Source: Haliotis asinina (lineage: Eukaryota; Mollusca; Gastropoda; Lepetellida; Haliotidae). Taken from it: DNA of 64,000 nucleotides. The stretch is from NCBI RefSeq assembly GCF_037392515.1, contig NC_090291.1, positions 42,029,001 to 42,093,000 of the forward strand, given 5' to 3'. Made by a program: the position numbers and the translations under genes. Shown piece after piece: positions 12,301 through 22,680 of the stretch (its first letter is position 1; each line of letters opens with the position of its first letter). A model generated the notes under the pieces. It was given only the letters and a program-made list of their open reading frames with translations, was not told the origin of the DNA and did no database searches.

Positions 12301-15300
12301 GATGGTGGGGTAGCCCAGTGGTTAAAGGGTTCACTCATCATGCCAAAGAGCCAGGTTCGATTCCTCACATGAGCATAATATGTGAAACTCATTTTTGGTG
12401 TCCACTGTTGTGATGTTGCTGGAATATTGCTAAAAGCGACATAAAACTAAACTCACTCTCTTACATAATTAAGATTGTACTGTTCTGCTGATGCCATATA
12501 AATTGGTTAGGTGGTGTTTTATTCATTTGTATTCAATGACACAGAATTCAATAAATATGTTAGAGATTATGTTATAACATCAAACCTGATGACTTTTCAA
12601 ACGGTACTTTTCACCCTTACAGATTTTATGGTTTTTAATTGAAATTTAGACACATTCTGAGCTCACAACATCTCATTCTCCTGTTTCTCTGACAGACGTT
12701 TATTAAGTCCCGGAGTTTCGACAGCGATTCATTAGGGTCAGTAGACCTAGAACCCTTCATGAAAACCTCTAAAGATCATGAAAATAATAACAAGCCTCGC
12801 AATCGAAATAAGAACGAACTGAACACATCTCACCGACAACCAAGAGCAAGAAGCATGGGAGATGTGAGTTGATTGGTTGAAATATGTCCCTGATGGACAT
12901 CAACCTGATCTTCACTAGTGTATTCCCGTTGGTGTTGCCTTTGATTAAATTCAGCTTGAAGATGCACATGCTTCTAGATCCATGTCTTCAGTTTCTAGAA
13001 ACTATTTTTCAATGTTTGAATTTTATTACTTTTTCTGTGCCTCCCTGTTCTGGTTCCAAACTTCCTCTTTAGTTTGACCTTCACCTTTATCTTCATTCTG
13101 AGGTCCTTCCTAGGCTGTAATTACAGTTATTGGTCATGTGTTTGTGGTGATATCCCAGTATATCCAGCATTCCCATTGGCTGTTGTCTGACAGAATGTCA
13201 GTGTATATCCAGTATATCAACCCAGTTCCTGTGTGATAAATATAGGTATATAGATCCAAAGATTGATTGTTCCCATGATAGACTGAGCTGTCAGTGTCCC
13301 CCAGTGCATAGTGTTATGTATAAGCAGATGAACAGCTTTGTGGTAGTCCTGTAGGCAGCTGTGTATCCTCTAGCAGTAGACAAGTTATTTGATAGTGCAG
13401 TTAATGAATGTGCTTCTTGTTGGTAAGGAGGAATGACAGGAACATTCTTGTTGTTGGGATAACAGTTAGGCCAAATTTGCAAATGCGATCATTGTTCTGA
13501 ATGTCCTTCAAGTTTTAATGCCCAGTAACAGTCATTATGTCAAGTTTACTTCAACAAGGCAGGCTGGATGGGGCATGATTTTGTAGTCCAGTGTTAGAAG
13601 CGTTTGCTTGTCAGACCAAAGACACAGGTTCAATTCCCTACATGGGTACAATGAGTGATGTGTATTCCTGGGGTCCACTGCTGTGATACTGAAGCTCTGT
13701 AAAAGTCAGCTAGTCTCCTCAAGGGCATAACTGGCATGACAAGACATACGTTTATGTAAAAGTATGATGGAGGAGTCATTGTGCTAGTCAAAAAGAGCCG
13801 TCATGTATGGTATGACCAGAAATTATTGAGAAGATTAGGAATGTGTTCAGTAGGATTTCACAGCCTTGACCAGCTATCAAGTGTGTGGTTTCATTCAAGA
13901 GAGACAACTCTGTTAACCCTTTTTCTTTAGTTTGTGAAGAGTTATCCCCCCTTCATTTACTTGCTAGCAGACAACAGTTTCCAGTGACCCTCAGTATGGA
14001 TGGTTTAGATAAGAGGAAGAATTACAACAAGGACATCAGATCAGCTAAAGTGGTTTCAAGTAGAACAGGCATCCCTTAGTCCACTGTTTATTGTGTTTTG
14101 AAAAATATGGACATGGCAGTGAGCACCAGGGAAGGCTCAGAAAACTGACTGTCGCTGACAGGAGGTGGCTTGGCATTCTTGTTTCTATACACAAATGAAG
14201 GAGTGTAGAAAACTTAAGGCTTTTTGGATTTTCCAAAAGGACAGTGACTCAAAACATTGTTCAAAGCATTCACAGGCCTTGTCTTGGACCCAAATATGGC
14301 ATTGTTACATTGACAAGACTGTATCCTTGACCTAAATCCAGTAGAAAATGTTTGGGGACTTACGAAGGAAAGTGTCAGTAAGAAAAATCTGACAAATATT
14401 GCTAAAATGAAAGGAAAGGTAGTCCGATATTAGGACAGTATGGACCACAACTTTGTAACTTCTTTGATCAGTAGTATGCTCCGCTGCATTGAAGCCTGCA
14501 TTGCTGCCTGCATTGCTGCCTATGATGACTTGACAAAATACTAACTGTTCACCTGTCTTTGAATAAGGAGTTATGTTCTGCTGATGTTTAATACGTGTAA
14601 TGAGTGAAAAAAATATTAAAAAATACAATCTTTAGATTTTAAATAATTTCTGGTCATACTGTCAAATTTATTATCATTTAGCAGACTAAGGAATGTTTAA
14701 TATAATGATCTTAGAGCCATGACAGACCTGCTTCCGTGACATTAAAAGTTTATGTAGATATTTACCTTTAGGGAATTCCAGGTCAGAGTCAGTCTCGGAA
14801 ATGCATCTTGTAAGATCCTTAGTGCCTGGTAGCACCCTGAAATGGGTGTTAGTAGTGTGTGGTACCCATGATTCTGACAGGTCTGATTCTGAATGTAATC
14901 ATAGTGCTACGACTTGTCATGCTTGTATCTCCTATACTTAAACATAGAGTTCTGACAGTTGTACGGCTAAGATCACTTTGTGTTACGGTAGTATTTATTC
15001 CTGGTGTCATAATCAATCTTAATACCCATGGTCCTGGTATACTATGATAGAATAGATTCCAGGGGTCATAAGGGACCTAAAAATGTGATACCTGTGATTC
15101 TGGTATACTATGATAGAATAGATTCCAGGGGTCATAAGGGACCTAAAAATGTGATACCTGTGATTCTGGTATACTATGATAGAATAGATTCAAGGGGTCA
15201 TAAGGGACCTAAAAATGTGATACCTGTGATTCTGGTATACTATGATAGAATAGATTCCAGGGGTCATAAGGGACCTAAAAATGTGATACCTGTGATTCTG

Positions 15301-18300
15301 GTATACTATGATAGAATAGATTCCAGGGGTCATAAGGGACCTAAAAATGTGATACCTGTGATTCTGGTATACTATGATAGAATAGATTCCAGGGGTCATA
15401 AGGGACCTAAAAATGTGATACCTGTGATTCTGGTATACTATGATAGAATAGATTCCAGGGGTCATAAGGGACCTAAAAGTGTGATACCTGTGATTCTGGT
15501 ATACTATGATATCCTTACCATCTGATATCACATGTAAGTGGATGTACATGTGAAATCCGTGATATCTAGCATCACATGTTCTGCCAGTTGTGTGGTATTC
15601 ATTTGTGTAAGGGATTGGCTAAAATCTCATTCATGACTGGTTCATTACAGGCAGTCATCGACTATGGTCAGCAGCATTTTTCAGTTTTCCATTCGGGTTG
15701 TTATTGCAAATATGTATGCACCTTGTTACTTAAAAGTGATGACTAATATGTCTTGAACATAACATCAGTGTCTTCAAGACATATTCAGTCGTGACTTTTC
15801 AGTTGGTGAAGTGAATTTTACTGAGAACTGAACCATTTTCAGGCCCTGACAACTTCAAGATATGTTCCATCATCAAGTGTTTGAAACCCTACTAGTTTCA
15901 AAATAGTTTGTGTTCGATTATGAGAAAATATGGCTGATTGCTTGGTTGTTTGGTCACTGCGACCAATTTCCAATTACTGGTTGGTTATTTATGCCACCAC
16001 TAGTGTGCAGAGCCTGGTATCGTGTCATCTTAAGCTGATTGTATACGTCCAAATATTTGGTGACAGTCGATATTTGTGATTCCTGATATCTGTAGAGAAG
16101 GGTGCCAGTTGATATCTTTAAATCTGTTACTAAGAGATCCTTGTTTCCTGCTGTCTCTAGATTTGAATGTGTAAAGAATTAGTACATTTACTATGGCATC
16201 AATGGACTGATCCTCAATGTGGTGTCGTTGGTGTTCTTGAGACACAACTGGTGTGTGACATCTGAGCACTGACCTGACAACTGATCCATATTAGCATGTA
16301 TGAGTGCTGCCCACTTGGACTTGCCATTGTGAGAAAAGGGGCCTCAGGTTGTCCACGATCAAGTGTAGTGTATAACCGACTTGCTACACCGACCACGTGA
16401 GAGGCTTGTGAGCAAGGCATGTGCAGCTACATGCGGAATCAATGTCATCATGCACTGCATGTGCATTAGCCCACATCTCTCCGGTTCACAAAGCAAATGG
16501 GTTTGCTCATTGACCGCCTACTTCACGGCGCCTGTCCAGCTTATCCTTGTTTGCCAGTAGTTGCTGCAATCCTTGCATGTATTCTACTGTTTGTGTTATA
16601 CCATTGGTCCTTGGCATACAACTGTCTGTATTTCCTAGCATTGTGTATGGTCCATTAAACTCTACTTTCACATAATGTGATATCCTTGAATCTTAATTTC
16701 CCTAGCTCCATGGCCACGTTCCATCACAAAGGAATAAGCACTCAGGTGGTTCATTGACTGCTATACTAATCTCGTGATGGGTGGCTGTCCATGTGATATC
16801 CTTCACTGCTGGTATCTAAAGCCCATTATGTCTTACCATAGGTCTATTATCATGTGATATCCTAGATTCCTGATATCACCTGTTCCCCAAGCTGTAGGGT
16901 GTTCATAGATCTAATTTGACATGATATTCTTGATTCCTGAAAGGAGTGTATCCATAGGTCTGATATCATGGTATCCTTAATTCTTGATATCAATAGCTCC
17001 AAGTTCTGATATCATGTGATTTCTGTGATTTTTAAAATCATCTGCTTCATGATATCATGCATTCATAGTGGAAAACCTAATGAGTATCCTACTTCTAGAT
17101 ATCATCCTGATATCATGGGATATCTTTGATTGGTTCTTTCTTGCTGTCTTATTGATCTTGAGTAAGAATGAAAGTGTGTTACAGTTGAAGACATCCACCC
17201 AAGCACCAGGCTGTGTGATATTTGGCCATGTTGAATGTAAACAGTTCATTAATACCTATACGTATCTTTTTATTATTTTTTTTGTAAGTTTTACTTGCTT
17301 CTGGTCACATACTAACCAGCAGGCAATAGCTGCATAGCTTTCTCTCACCAGTTATACATATACTACTCAAAAGAATAGACCCATCTTGTAGAAAGTGGTC
17401 TGATGTGACATATGTTATACATGGGATTACTATTTCTCAGTAAAATACAAATTCTAGTACTTTTCCTGGGTTGAGTCCATCTGGGATTTGAACCCACTCT
17501 CTCAGAGTGAGGCACAGCTTGCCAGCCATCCAACCCACTCAGCCACCACAGCTTTGAAGTCTGACAGCTGGTAATCTGGAATATGTACTTCACTGAGGAA
17601 ACAGTCCTGAATATAACATATGGTACTCAAAATAAGTTAAGGATCACAGTATTCATTCATATTACTATAGTTAATCTATTATGGCAGTAGGTTAACTGTA
17701 GATATGTAGTGTTCCTTAATTTCTTTGAGTAGTATATTTCTGTCTGCTTCCAAATAAATTATGACTTGATCTTATTTTGATCATTAGTATTTGTAGTCAG
17801 TGCATGCATACACAGTTGTTGGGATAGGTGATAAGAAGAAAGTCATTATTGCTTATTTTCTTGTGATTTTGGTATTGTTAGGAGATGTACTGATGACACA
17901 TGAATTTGCACAGAATGACCACAAAGAATCAGTTTTCGTTGTTACATCTGACATGACTCAACTACCAGTGAATAATGCTGAGTTTGTGTATATGTATGCA
18001 CTTACTGCACTAAGCTTTGTGTTTTAATTCTTATGTTACCATGGTTACTGTGATAAATGCTGATAAATAAGCAATAGCATAGGTTAACCTATTTCCTCGT
18101 TTAAATTCTGAAATATAACCACTGTTAACCAGGTTCCTATTCCACAAGACGATATTAGCACTCTGACTGTCGTAAGAGTTACGATCATCTTGATGCTTGG
18201 ATCGTTTTATGGGAAGGAAACCTTGTGTCAAATACAGGTTGGAGGTCCTTGGTTTTCATGTAACTCAGTGCCTTTGATAAAGCCTGGATTTTTAACTTGA

Positions 18301-18721
18301 AGGTCAACATTTTGATCCATAAGAATGAAAATTGAGGAAACATGGTTTTAGGATATATGTGTTGTTTTTCATTTTACATGTTGTTTTTCCTTGTTAGATG
18401 TGTTTTATCTTTCATTAATGCCTTTTAACAATTTTCTTAAGGAATTTTTCTCATTTTTTAAAATTTGCTTTTGAAAACTTTATATTTTTGTAATTGATCA
18501 TATAAGGCATGTCATGCATGCTATTTTAGGATGATTTTAGTAATCTGTCAACATTTTTTTTATTTATTTATTTTTTATATTTTTTTTATTTCAATTATTA
18601 AATGAATGACTAAATGTTTTTGTTTTATTAGGCGGCAGCACAGAATGGTGGACAAAATGGCCGTGTTACCAAGAGCAATGGAAAAGATAAAGATGGCAGC
18701 TCTGCCTGTGTGATGCAGTGA
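3389..18721 (+). CDS. KIF28P: Kinesin-3 family motor, KIF28P/KLP-6-like (C-terminal half; 5' exons lie before the window)
   Basis: Ten exons are supported by splice sites and one continuous frame: 3389-3476, 3838-4131, 4599-4865, 6234-6398, 7461-7589, 8459-8512, 9386-9442, 10352-10513, 12696-12863, 18632-18721 (stop TGA 18719-18721), about 490 codons. All internal introns are phase 0. Exons 1-3 carry the strongest family signal: WLWERGKFMNRRYLIQ, then EMYQRYLDGEDV, DPFWEPTEDVLIGTANVFLQ, and a C2-like stretch (KVTIQSADINKTRF ... SFPEVTDEHLNFF) typical of the region after the FHA domain in KIF28/KIF1-type kinesins. Exon 4 looks coiled-coil (EIVLLQRKYERLAQKEKRMQ). Later exons are acidic or Ser/Asn/Lys-rich tail. 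The motor and FHA domains must be upstream of position 1. The product should be a microtubule plus-end motor carrying membrane cargo, by family knowledge. The last four residues are CVMQ, a CaaX-like end. The two small exons 8459-8512 and 9386-9442 are the least certain. Confidence 0.82.
3463..3754 (+). repeat. 83-bp tandem repeat that copies an exon end and its splice donor
   Basis: Unit starts at 3463, 3546, 3629 and 3712 are exactly 83 bp apart. The first unit begins inside the exon ending at 3476 and includes its donor (CTACCTCATACAG then GTAATAAT). The later units repeat that exon-end plus donor sequence in the intron. Each unit also has a second CATACAGGTAATT-like half. The 3629 copy reads CAGTTAATAA, so its donor GT is lost. 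The fourth unit is partial. Confidence 0.9.
4975..5280. repeat. Probable dispersed repeat (TTATATAGCACTCATATG type)
   Basis: The segment opens with GGATATTTATATAGCACTCA and GCACTAGAGCATGTTCAAGG, and contains TTTCCCTCGATCATTGGATG. From memory this resembles a short dispersed repeat common in aquatic invertebrates. A 110-codon open frame here has no recognisable domain and I do not consider it coding. The extent is approximate. Confidence 0.4.
5291..5893. mobile_element. Non-autonomous DNA transposon with long TIRs and ~9-bp TSD
   Basis: The left end CAGTCTAAGTAAACTT is repeated inverted at the right end (AAGTTTACTTAGACTG). Similarity runs inward past TTACACTCCACCA for roughly 50-90 bp with small gaps. 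Flanks are TATACCAAC (5282-5290) and TTTACCAAC (5894-5902), an 8/9 match. No transposase frame is visible. Long TIRs with a 9-bp duplication suggest a Mutator-like MITE; hAT or P-like elements (8 bp) are alternatives. It lies in a kinesin intron. Confidence 0.8.
6423..6580 (+). mobile_element. SINE-A copy
   Basis: Head GGGGTAGCTCAGTGG, degraded B box (GGTTCAGTTTGCC), ATGGGTACAATGTGTGAAGC, CCCATTTCTGGTGTCC, and the ACTCACTCACTC end. In a kinesin intron. Confidence 0.85.
7234..7393 (+). mobile_element. SINE-A copy
   Basis: GTCCTAGTGGTTAAGGC (A box), GGTTTGATTTCCC (B box) and TTGCTAAAAGTGGCATAAAA are all readable. It ends in AACTCATTCATTC. Confidence 0.85.
10943..11049 (+). mobile_element. SINE-A copy, 5'-truncated
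   Basis: Starts at CAAAGACATGGGTGCAATG, so the tRNA-like head is missing. Then GAAGCCCATTTCTGGTGTCC and GCTAAAAGCAGCATAAAAC. Confidence 0.8.
12301..12460 (+). mobile_element. SINE-A copy, near full length
   Basis: GGGGTAGCCCAGTGGTTAAA (A box), CAGGTTCGATTCCTC (B box), and an almost perfect tail GCTAAAAGCGACATAAAACT. Confidence 0.9.
13565..13705 (+). mobile_element. SINE-A copy, old and diverged
   Basis: AGGTTCAATTCCCTACATGG and GGTACAATGAG are clear. The head carries an insertion and the tail has decayed after CTGTGATACTG. Confidence 0.7.
13808..14661 (+). mobile_element. Tc1/mariner-type transposon, decayed
   Basis: The ends carry an inverted GGTATGACCAGAAATTATT (right end on the other strand CAGTATGACCAGAAATTATT), with TA on the left. 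The + strand reads pieces of a DDE transposase: KDSDSKHCSK (family QDNDPKHTS-like) near 14240 and LDLNPVENVWG (family SPDLNPIENLWG) near 14335, then a C-terminal stretch like Tc1 proteins (VVRY.DSMDHN ... SMLRCIEACIAA). The ~850-bp length, against ~1.6 kb for an intact Tc1, shows the N-terminal DNA-binding part is deleted. Stop codons interrupt the reading frame. A short GCATTGCTGCCT duplication lies near its 3' end. Confidence 0.85.
15037..15512. repeat. 66-bp tandem repeat, ~7.2 nearly identical copies
   Basis: GTATACTATGATAGAATAGA starts at 15037 and every 66 bp after (15103 ... 15499). Only scattered single-base variants are seen (for example TTCAAGG for TTCCAGG in the third unit, AAAAGTG in the last), so the array is young. 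Since 66 is a multiple of three and the unit lacks stops in some frames, it creates 119-165-codon open frames on both strands. I treat these as artefacts. Confidence 0.97.
15700..15985. repeat. Dispersed repeat, copy 1 (related to 39880-40142)
   Basis: Shares with the second copy, in the same orientation: CATGAACATAA-like start, GGCCCTGAC..CTTCAA, GATATGTTCC, GTTTGTGTTCGATKATGAGA, and TTGGTCAYTG. Class unknown; no clear TIR or poly-A was seen. Confidence 0.6.
17391..17562 (-). mobile_element. SINE-C (tRNA-Ser/Leu-like) copy
   Basis: On the - strand it reads GGTGGCTGAGTGGGTTGG (A box as in Ser/Leu tRNAs), then GTGGGTTCAAATCCCAGATG (B box), then a body with CTAGAATTTGTATTTTACTG and a 3' end CACATCAGACCACTTTC. 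Two relatives lie at 47010-47179 and 47211-47332. It is antisense to the kinesin gene, unlike SINE-A and SINE-B copies. Confidence 0.75.
18707..18721 (+). other. CaaX-like C-terminus (CVMQ) of the kinesin
   Basis: The last codons are TGT GTG ATG CAG TGA. Cys-aliphatic-aliphatic-Gln fits a farnesyltransferase substrate; Gln, Met and Ser at the last position favour farnesyl over geranylgeranyl. The preceding residues are GKDKDGSSA, an exposed polar linker with lysines. Confidence 0.6.
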
Positions 18722-19334
18722 TGGAAGATGGAAGATGGAAGATGGTGGGAAAAGATGATAGGGAATAGAGTGATTGACAAAGTTACCTACTGTGATATAA
18801 TGTTGTTATTTATGACCTTAAAATAACATTGGTGTTATTTTTGGTATATGTGATACAAAGTCAGACATGATTATGCAATGTGTGATACATTTTTTATCAC
18901 ACATTTTATAACATGTAATATTTACATTATGATGCACTGTTAGACATTGAAAGATGGTTGTATATATCGATGCAAACTTTGCATCTTGTTACGGTGTCAT
19001 GCACCATTGTAATACACGTGCATCTTTCTTTCGATTACATCTGCATCATGTAATGGATGCATCACTGTAAGTGAAACATGTGCTACAATCTTGAACTTTG
19101 CAATACATGGTAAACTGTACATAAATGTCAGTTGGCACACAAGTGTTTTATGCACCACATTGCTGTCTAACGCAAACAGTAGAAATAGTTTACCGTATGA
19201 ACCAAGGTGTATAAAATGCAATACTATATGTAAACAGATTTCATTTTTGTGAATGTCTTTTTGTGTGGAGTACTTGAAGCAAAATGTTAGATGTGAACCA
19301 ATAAGACATTTATAATCGATTTTTTTTTTAGATT

Positions 19335-19878
19335 ATTAACCTAATCCTTGTCACAACCCCAACCCAAATCCTTTTTCAACCCATTCATTCATGCCCTATG
19401 CCAGTCCCTGTGTGTCCCAAACCCAGTCCCAACCCTGATCACAATTCAGATGTCAGCCCATACCACAATCTTGACAATAAGCCCAATCTGTCCCCAAACC
19501 AAACCCAAGTCTAACACCAGCCTCAATCCAGTCTCAATGCCAGTTCAGTTGCCAATCCCAACCTCAACCCTCAACCCCAATCCCAATCCCAATCCCAATC
19601 CCAAACCCAAACTCAATTCCAACCTCGACCTCGACCTCAACCTCAAACCAAAACCAAAACTCAATCCCAATCCCAATCCCAATCACAAACACAAACTCAA
19701 TTCAAACCTCAACCTCAAACCAAAACCCAATCCTAAACCCAATCTCAATCCTTATCACAGACAAACCCAATGCCAAACTCAGTCCCGATCCCAATCCCAA
19801 TCCCAATCCCGATCCCCATCCCAATCCCAAACCCAAATCCAAACTCAATCCAAACACCAATCAAAACTGAAATCCAGT
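19335..19878. repeat. Degenerate hexamer repeat (CCCAAT/CCCAAA/CCTCAA)n
   Basis: Long runs of CCCAATCCCAATCCCAAT with variants ACCTCAACCTCA and CAAACCCAAACT. The other strand is TTGGGR. The lack of TAA, TAG and TGA in this composition creates a 205-codon frame of Pro, Asn, Gln, Ser and Lys that I reject as a gene. It is not the TTAGGG telomere unit. Confidence 0.9.
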
Positions 19879-20214
19879 AAAGCAGGTCTGAATGTCCTCA
19901 TATATTTCAGCATGCTTGTGCAAAGTTATCTCTTGCTGCTGCAGAGATATTCATCTTCCTGCTAACAGCATGAACTGTGCTGATAATTCATACAAGTACC
20001 CTCTTAATGATTCCGTCTTCATCAGGTACAAATACATATTTTTCAGTTTTAGAAATGACATGTTTTACTGTTACCCTTTAGGGTAACCTGCTGATATTGG
20101 CTGTTTGTTTACTTCTGTTAAGGTGCCTTGTCTTTCAGGTTTTTTTTAGCTCAACAGAAATTATGAGTATTTGGAAGAGGCAATATAATAAATTAAATTG
20201 CTCTGAACATGATA

Positions 20215-20450
20215 CAACATATTGTCATTCAAACATCAGACATAATTTATTGCTTCTGAAATGAGACATTTAAAATGCAGTATTTTGATAGTTCAAGCAT
20301 AATTCATGTGTTTAGCTCTGAAATTCCAACCTCAGAACATAAAACAACAATTTTCATTCAAACATCAAGCATAATTAGTTGCGTCTAAAATGAAACATTT
20401 ATAATGCCATGTTTTCATAGTTCTAGCAGAAGTTATGTCTCTATTTATGT
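20215..20450. repeat. Two-copy tandem duplication, 120-bp unit
   Basis: GAACATGATACAACATATTG at 20215 and GAACATAAAACAACAATTTT at 20335 begin two diverged copies that share TCATTCAAACATCA, CATAATT, AAATGARACATTTA and TAGTTC. Confidence 0.75.
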
Positions 20451-20554
20451 TTTTGTAATGATATTTCTCTCAGAGGCATGTATATGTAATGATATTACTC
20501 TGAAAGGCTTGCAATAACACAATTGTCTTTTTTATCTCTCTTTTAACAGCTGTG

Positions 20555-20712
20555 CGGTGGGATAGCCTAGTGGTTAAGGCATTAGCTTATTACACTGAAG
20601 ACCCGGGTTCAATTCCCCACATGGTTACAATGTGTCAAGCCCATTTCTAGTGTCCAACACCATGATATTGCTGAGATATTGCTAAAAGCTGCATAAACCC
20701 AACTCGCTCACT
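20555..20712 (+). mobile_element. SINE-A copy, near full length
   Basis: GGGATAGCCTAGTGGTTAAG (perfect A box), CCGGGTTCAATTCCCC (B box), GCTAAAAGCTGCATAAAC tail. It has a strong body match but lies outside any exon. Confidence 0.9.
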
Positions 20713-21166
20713 GTTTATAGCTTGCTGTTACAAATAGGTTTCACTTACTGTACGAAGACGAACAATGTTGCATCTTGCTTCAGAGGTAAAGTGTAATGTT
20801 TTGTTGGGTTTTTTTTGTATTCTTGAAAAATGAATATTTCTTTTTGAGTTACTTCTTTATTCTTAACTTTTACAAATATAAATCACTTACCTGTCTAAGG
20901 ACTAGTAGTGCTGGGATTTGTTCACTCTTTGAGAAAAAGCAATAAAAAATATTATTGTACCTTTACTCATTTTGGAAATGTATTCAAATATCCGTCCTCG
21001 ATATTAATCAATCATATTTTGTATGGATACAAAATTCTAAATGTAGTATTTATTTAATGCAAACATATTTTGTCATGTTTTCTTCAGATTTATACACACT
21101 CTCAGTGTAAAATTACATTTATGTTAATTTATTGTGATGTTTACAAAAAATCTTTGTTTGCATCCT

Positions 21167-21226
21167 GTGAAGGTCCTGGCTAGAATCTGTCTGCAGCAAC
21201 CCATGCTTGTCTTACAAGACAAGTAT
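21167..21226 (+). mobile_element. SINE-B 5' head fragment
   Basis: GTGAAGGTCCTGGCTAGAAT and CAGCAACCCATGCTTGTCTT match the start of SINE-B. The rest is absent. Confidence 0.65.
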
Positions 21227-22680
21227 TGAAATCAAGCTCTGTGAGTCATTTGATGCTTTATCATTGAAAAACAATGAGTATATCAATATTTATGACACAG
21301 TGCTTTACAGACAACTGTCAAATAGCTGATATAGTTGTGCAAGGTTTTTGACAACAAATACACACCCATGTATAAACCTGTCAAAGACTTGTGAGAAACC
21401 AGTGCTTGTTGACAGGTAACATGTTGGGAGTTGGATGTTATGTCAACATATACCAATGAGTAGATTGATAATTATGACTTGATTATTTATGGTCAATGGT
21501 AATAAGGCTGCAATATTGCTGACTTGTATTTAACAACAAATACCAAGCTTTCGCCTTGTGGTTAACTGTTGTACTATGATGGCTAACAGCACCATATATT
21601 GTTCATAGGACAAGGTTGTACGAAACATGCTGGAAATGTTTCTGTATTGAATCTGCATTTATAATGATCATAAAGACAATAGTTACTGATAATGACCTCA
21701 TCCCTCCTTATTGATTCGGAACAAATGAAAAACATTTTGTTTGTATTTTTGTTTTGTTGACCTGTGTAATGATGTACTGCTAAATATTTCGTATCTTGCT
21801 ACAAGAAGTCAAAATGGTTGTCCCAATCCCCCACCCTAGTCAATAACGCTGTATTAGCTATTATTTTACATATCATGTATATGAACTATTTCTGACACTT
21901 TTTGACCAAATTTTTTCAGGTGAAAATATCCTGCTTGCATAGTTTAACTGCTGAAAACATGTTCTAAAATCTTATGCAAAACAAATCCAGTGAGACACTA
22001 CTGACTAGCATGGCGCAGTAAAGCCAGGAAAGTATTCAAGCTTTAACTTTCTCTTCCAAGACAAACATAAATAACAGTCATAGAAAACACTTTACAAATT
22101 TTAATCTGTTATTATATGATATATGTATTTATTTATTTATTCATTTGTATTAACTTACATATTTCTGTGACATTTTCCTCATTTATTACATGTTTGTTTC
22201 CTCTGATACTCAAAGTTTATTATTCATAGCTGAAAATTTGCTGGTTTGACATTAATATATACTCACTATCACTCAAAGACAATTTGTTTCAGGCCGATAG
22301 TACAAATCTGTACAAATGAGTCTTGCTGTAACGAAGCAACAAATATGTTATTCTTATCAGTTTTCAGCCAAGGTTGCATTTATCAATCTTTGTAAATAAA
22401 ATTGAAACTGGTATCGGAAGATGACATGAAAATTGAAAACCTATTTTCACCCTTATGATGTTTCCATATTTTGTAAATATGCTGACAAGGTGTTTTTTGT
22501 TGTTTCTTTGATGAACCAAATATATGGCATATTCTTTCATTTAATACAATACAGTTATTTCAGGTTATTTGTTTTCGTCCCATTATGTGAATTAAAAAAC
22601 ACTGCTGTAATGATAATCCTTATGTAAAGGGAGTTAACTCTTGTGAGGCAAAAATGCCTTGTTTTGTTTTAAATTATATA

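Larger units (their letters stand above)
14850..17130. repeat. Decayed satellite-like region rich in GATATC, around a homogeneous 66-bp array
   Basis: Sixteen GATATC hexamers occur between 15508 and 17124 (starts 15508, 15523, 15560, 16085, 16111, 16679, 16795, 16855, 16872, 16962, 16986, 17008, 17051, 17098, 17109, 17119). Phrases such as CATGTGATATCCT, ATTCCTGATATCA and GGTGTTCATAGRTC recur at roughly 40-70-bp spacing. This looks like an old, diverged tandem family whose middle has re-expanded. No coding sequence was found. It fills most of the last kinesin intron. Confidence 0.7.

Noticed and set aside
12301-12380. Possible functional tRNA gene (A and B boxes in SINE-A heads)
   Set aside because: The box sequences are good, but no acceptor or anticodon stems fold around them, and the same sequence recurs with a SINE body and tail.
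15037-15512. CRISPR-like regular repeats
   Set aside because: Units are contiguous with no unique spacers, and the genome is animal.
15028-15549. 165- and 119-codon frames with repeated peptides on both strands
   Set aside because: Artefact of a 66-bp tandem repeat; both strands are open and no splice or start context supports expression.
19335-19878. Interstitial telomere repeat
   Set aside because: The unit is TTGGGR with many variants, not TTAGGG.
19348-19965. 205-codon open frame rich in Pro, Asn, Gln, Ser and Lys
   Set aside because: It is produced by CCCAAT-type hexamers that contain no stop codons in this frame; no domain or codon pattern of a gene.
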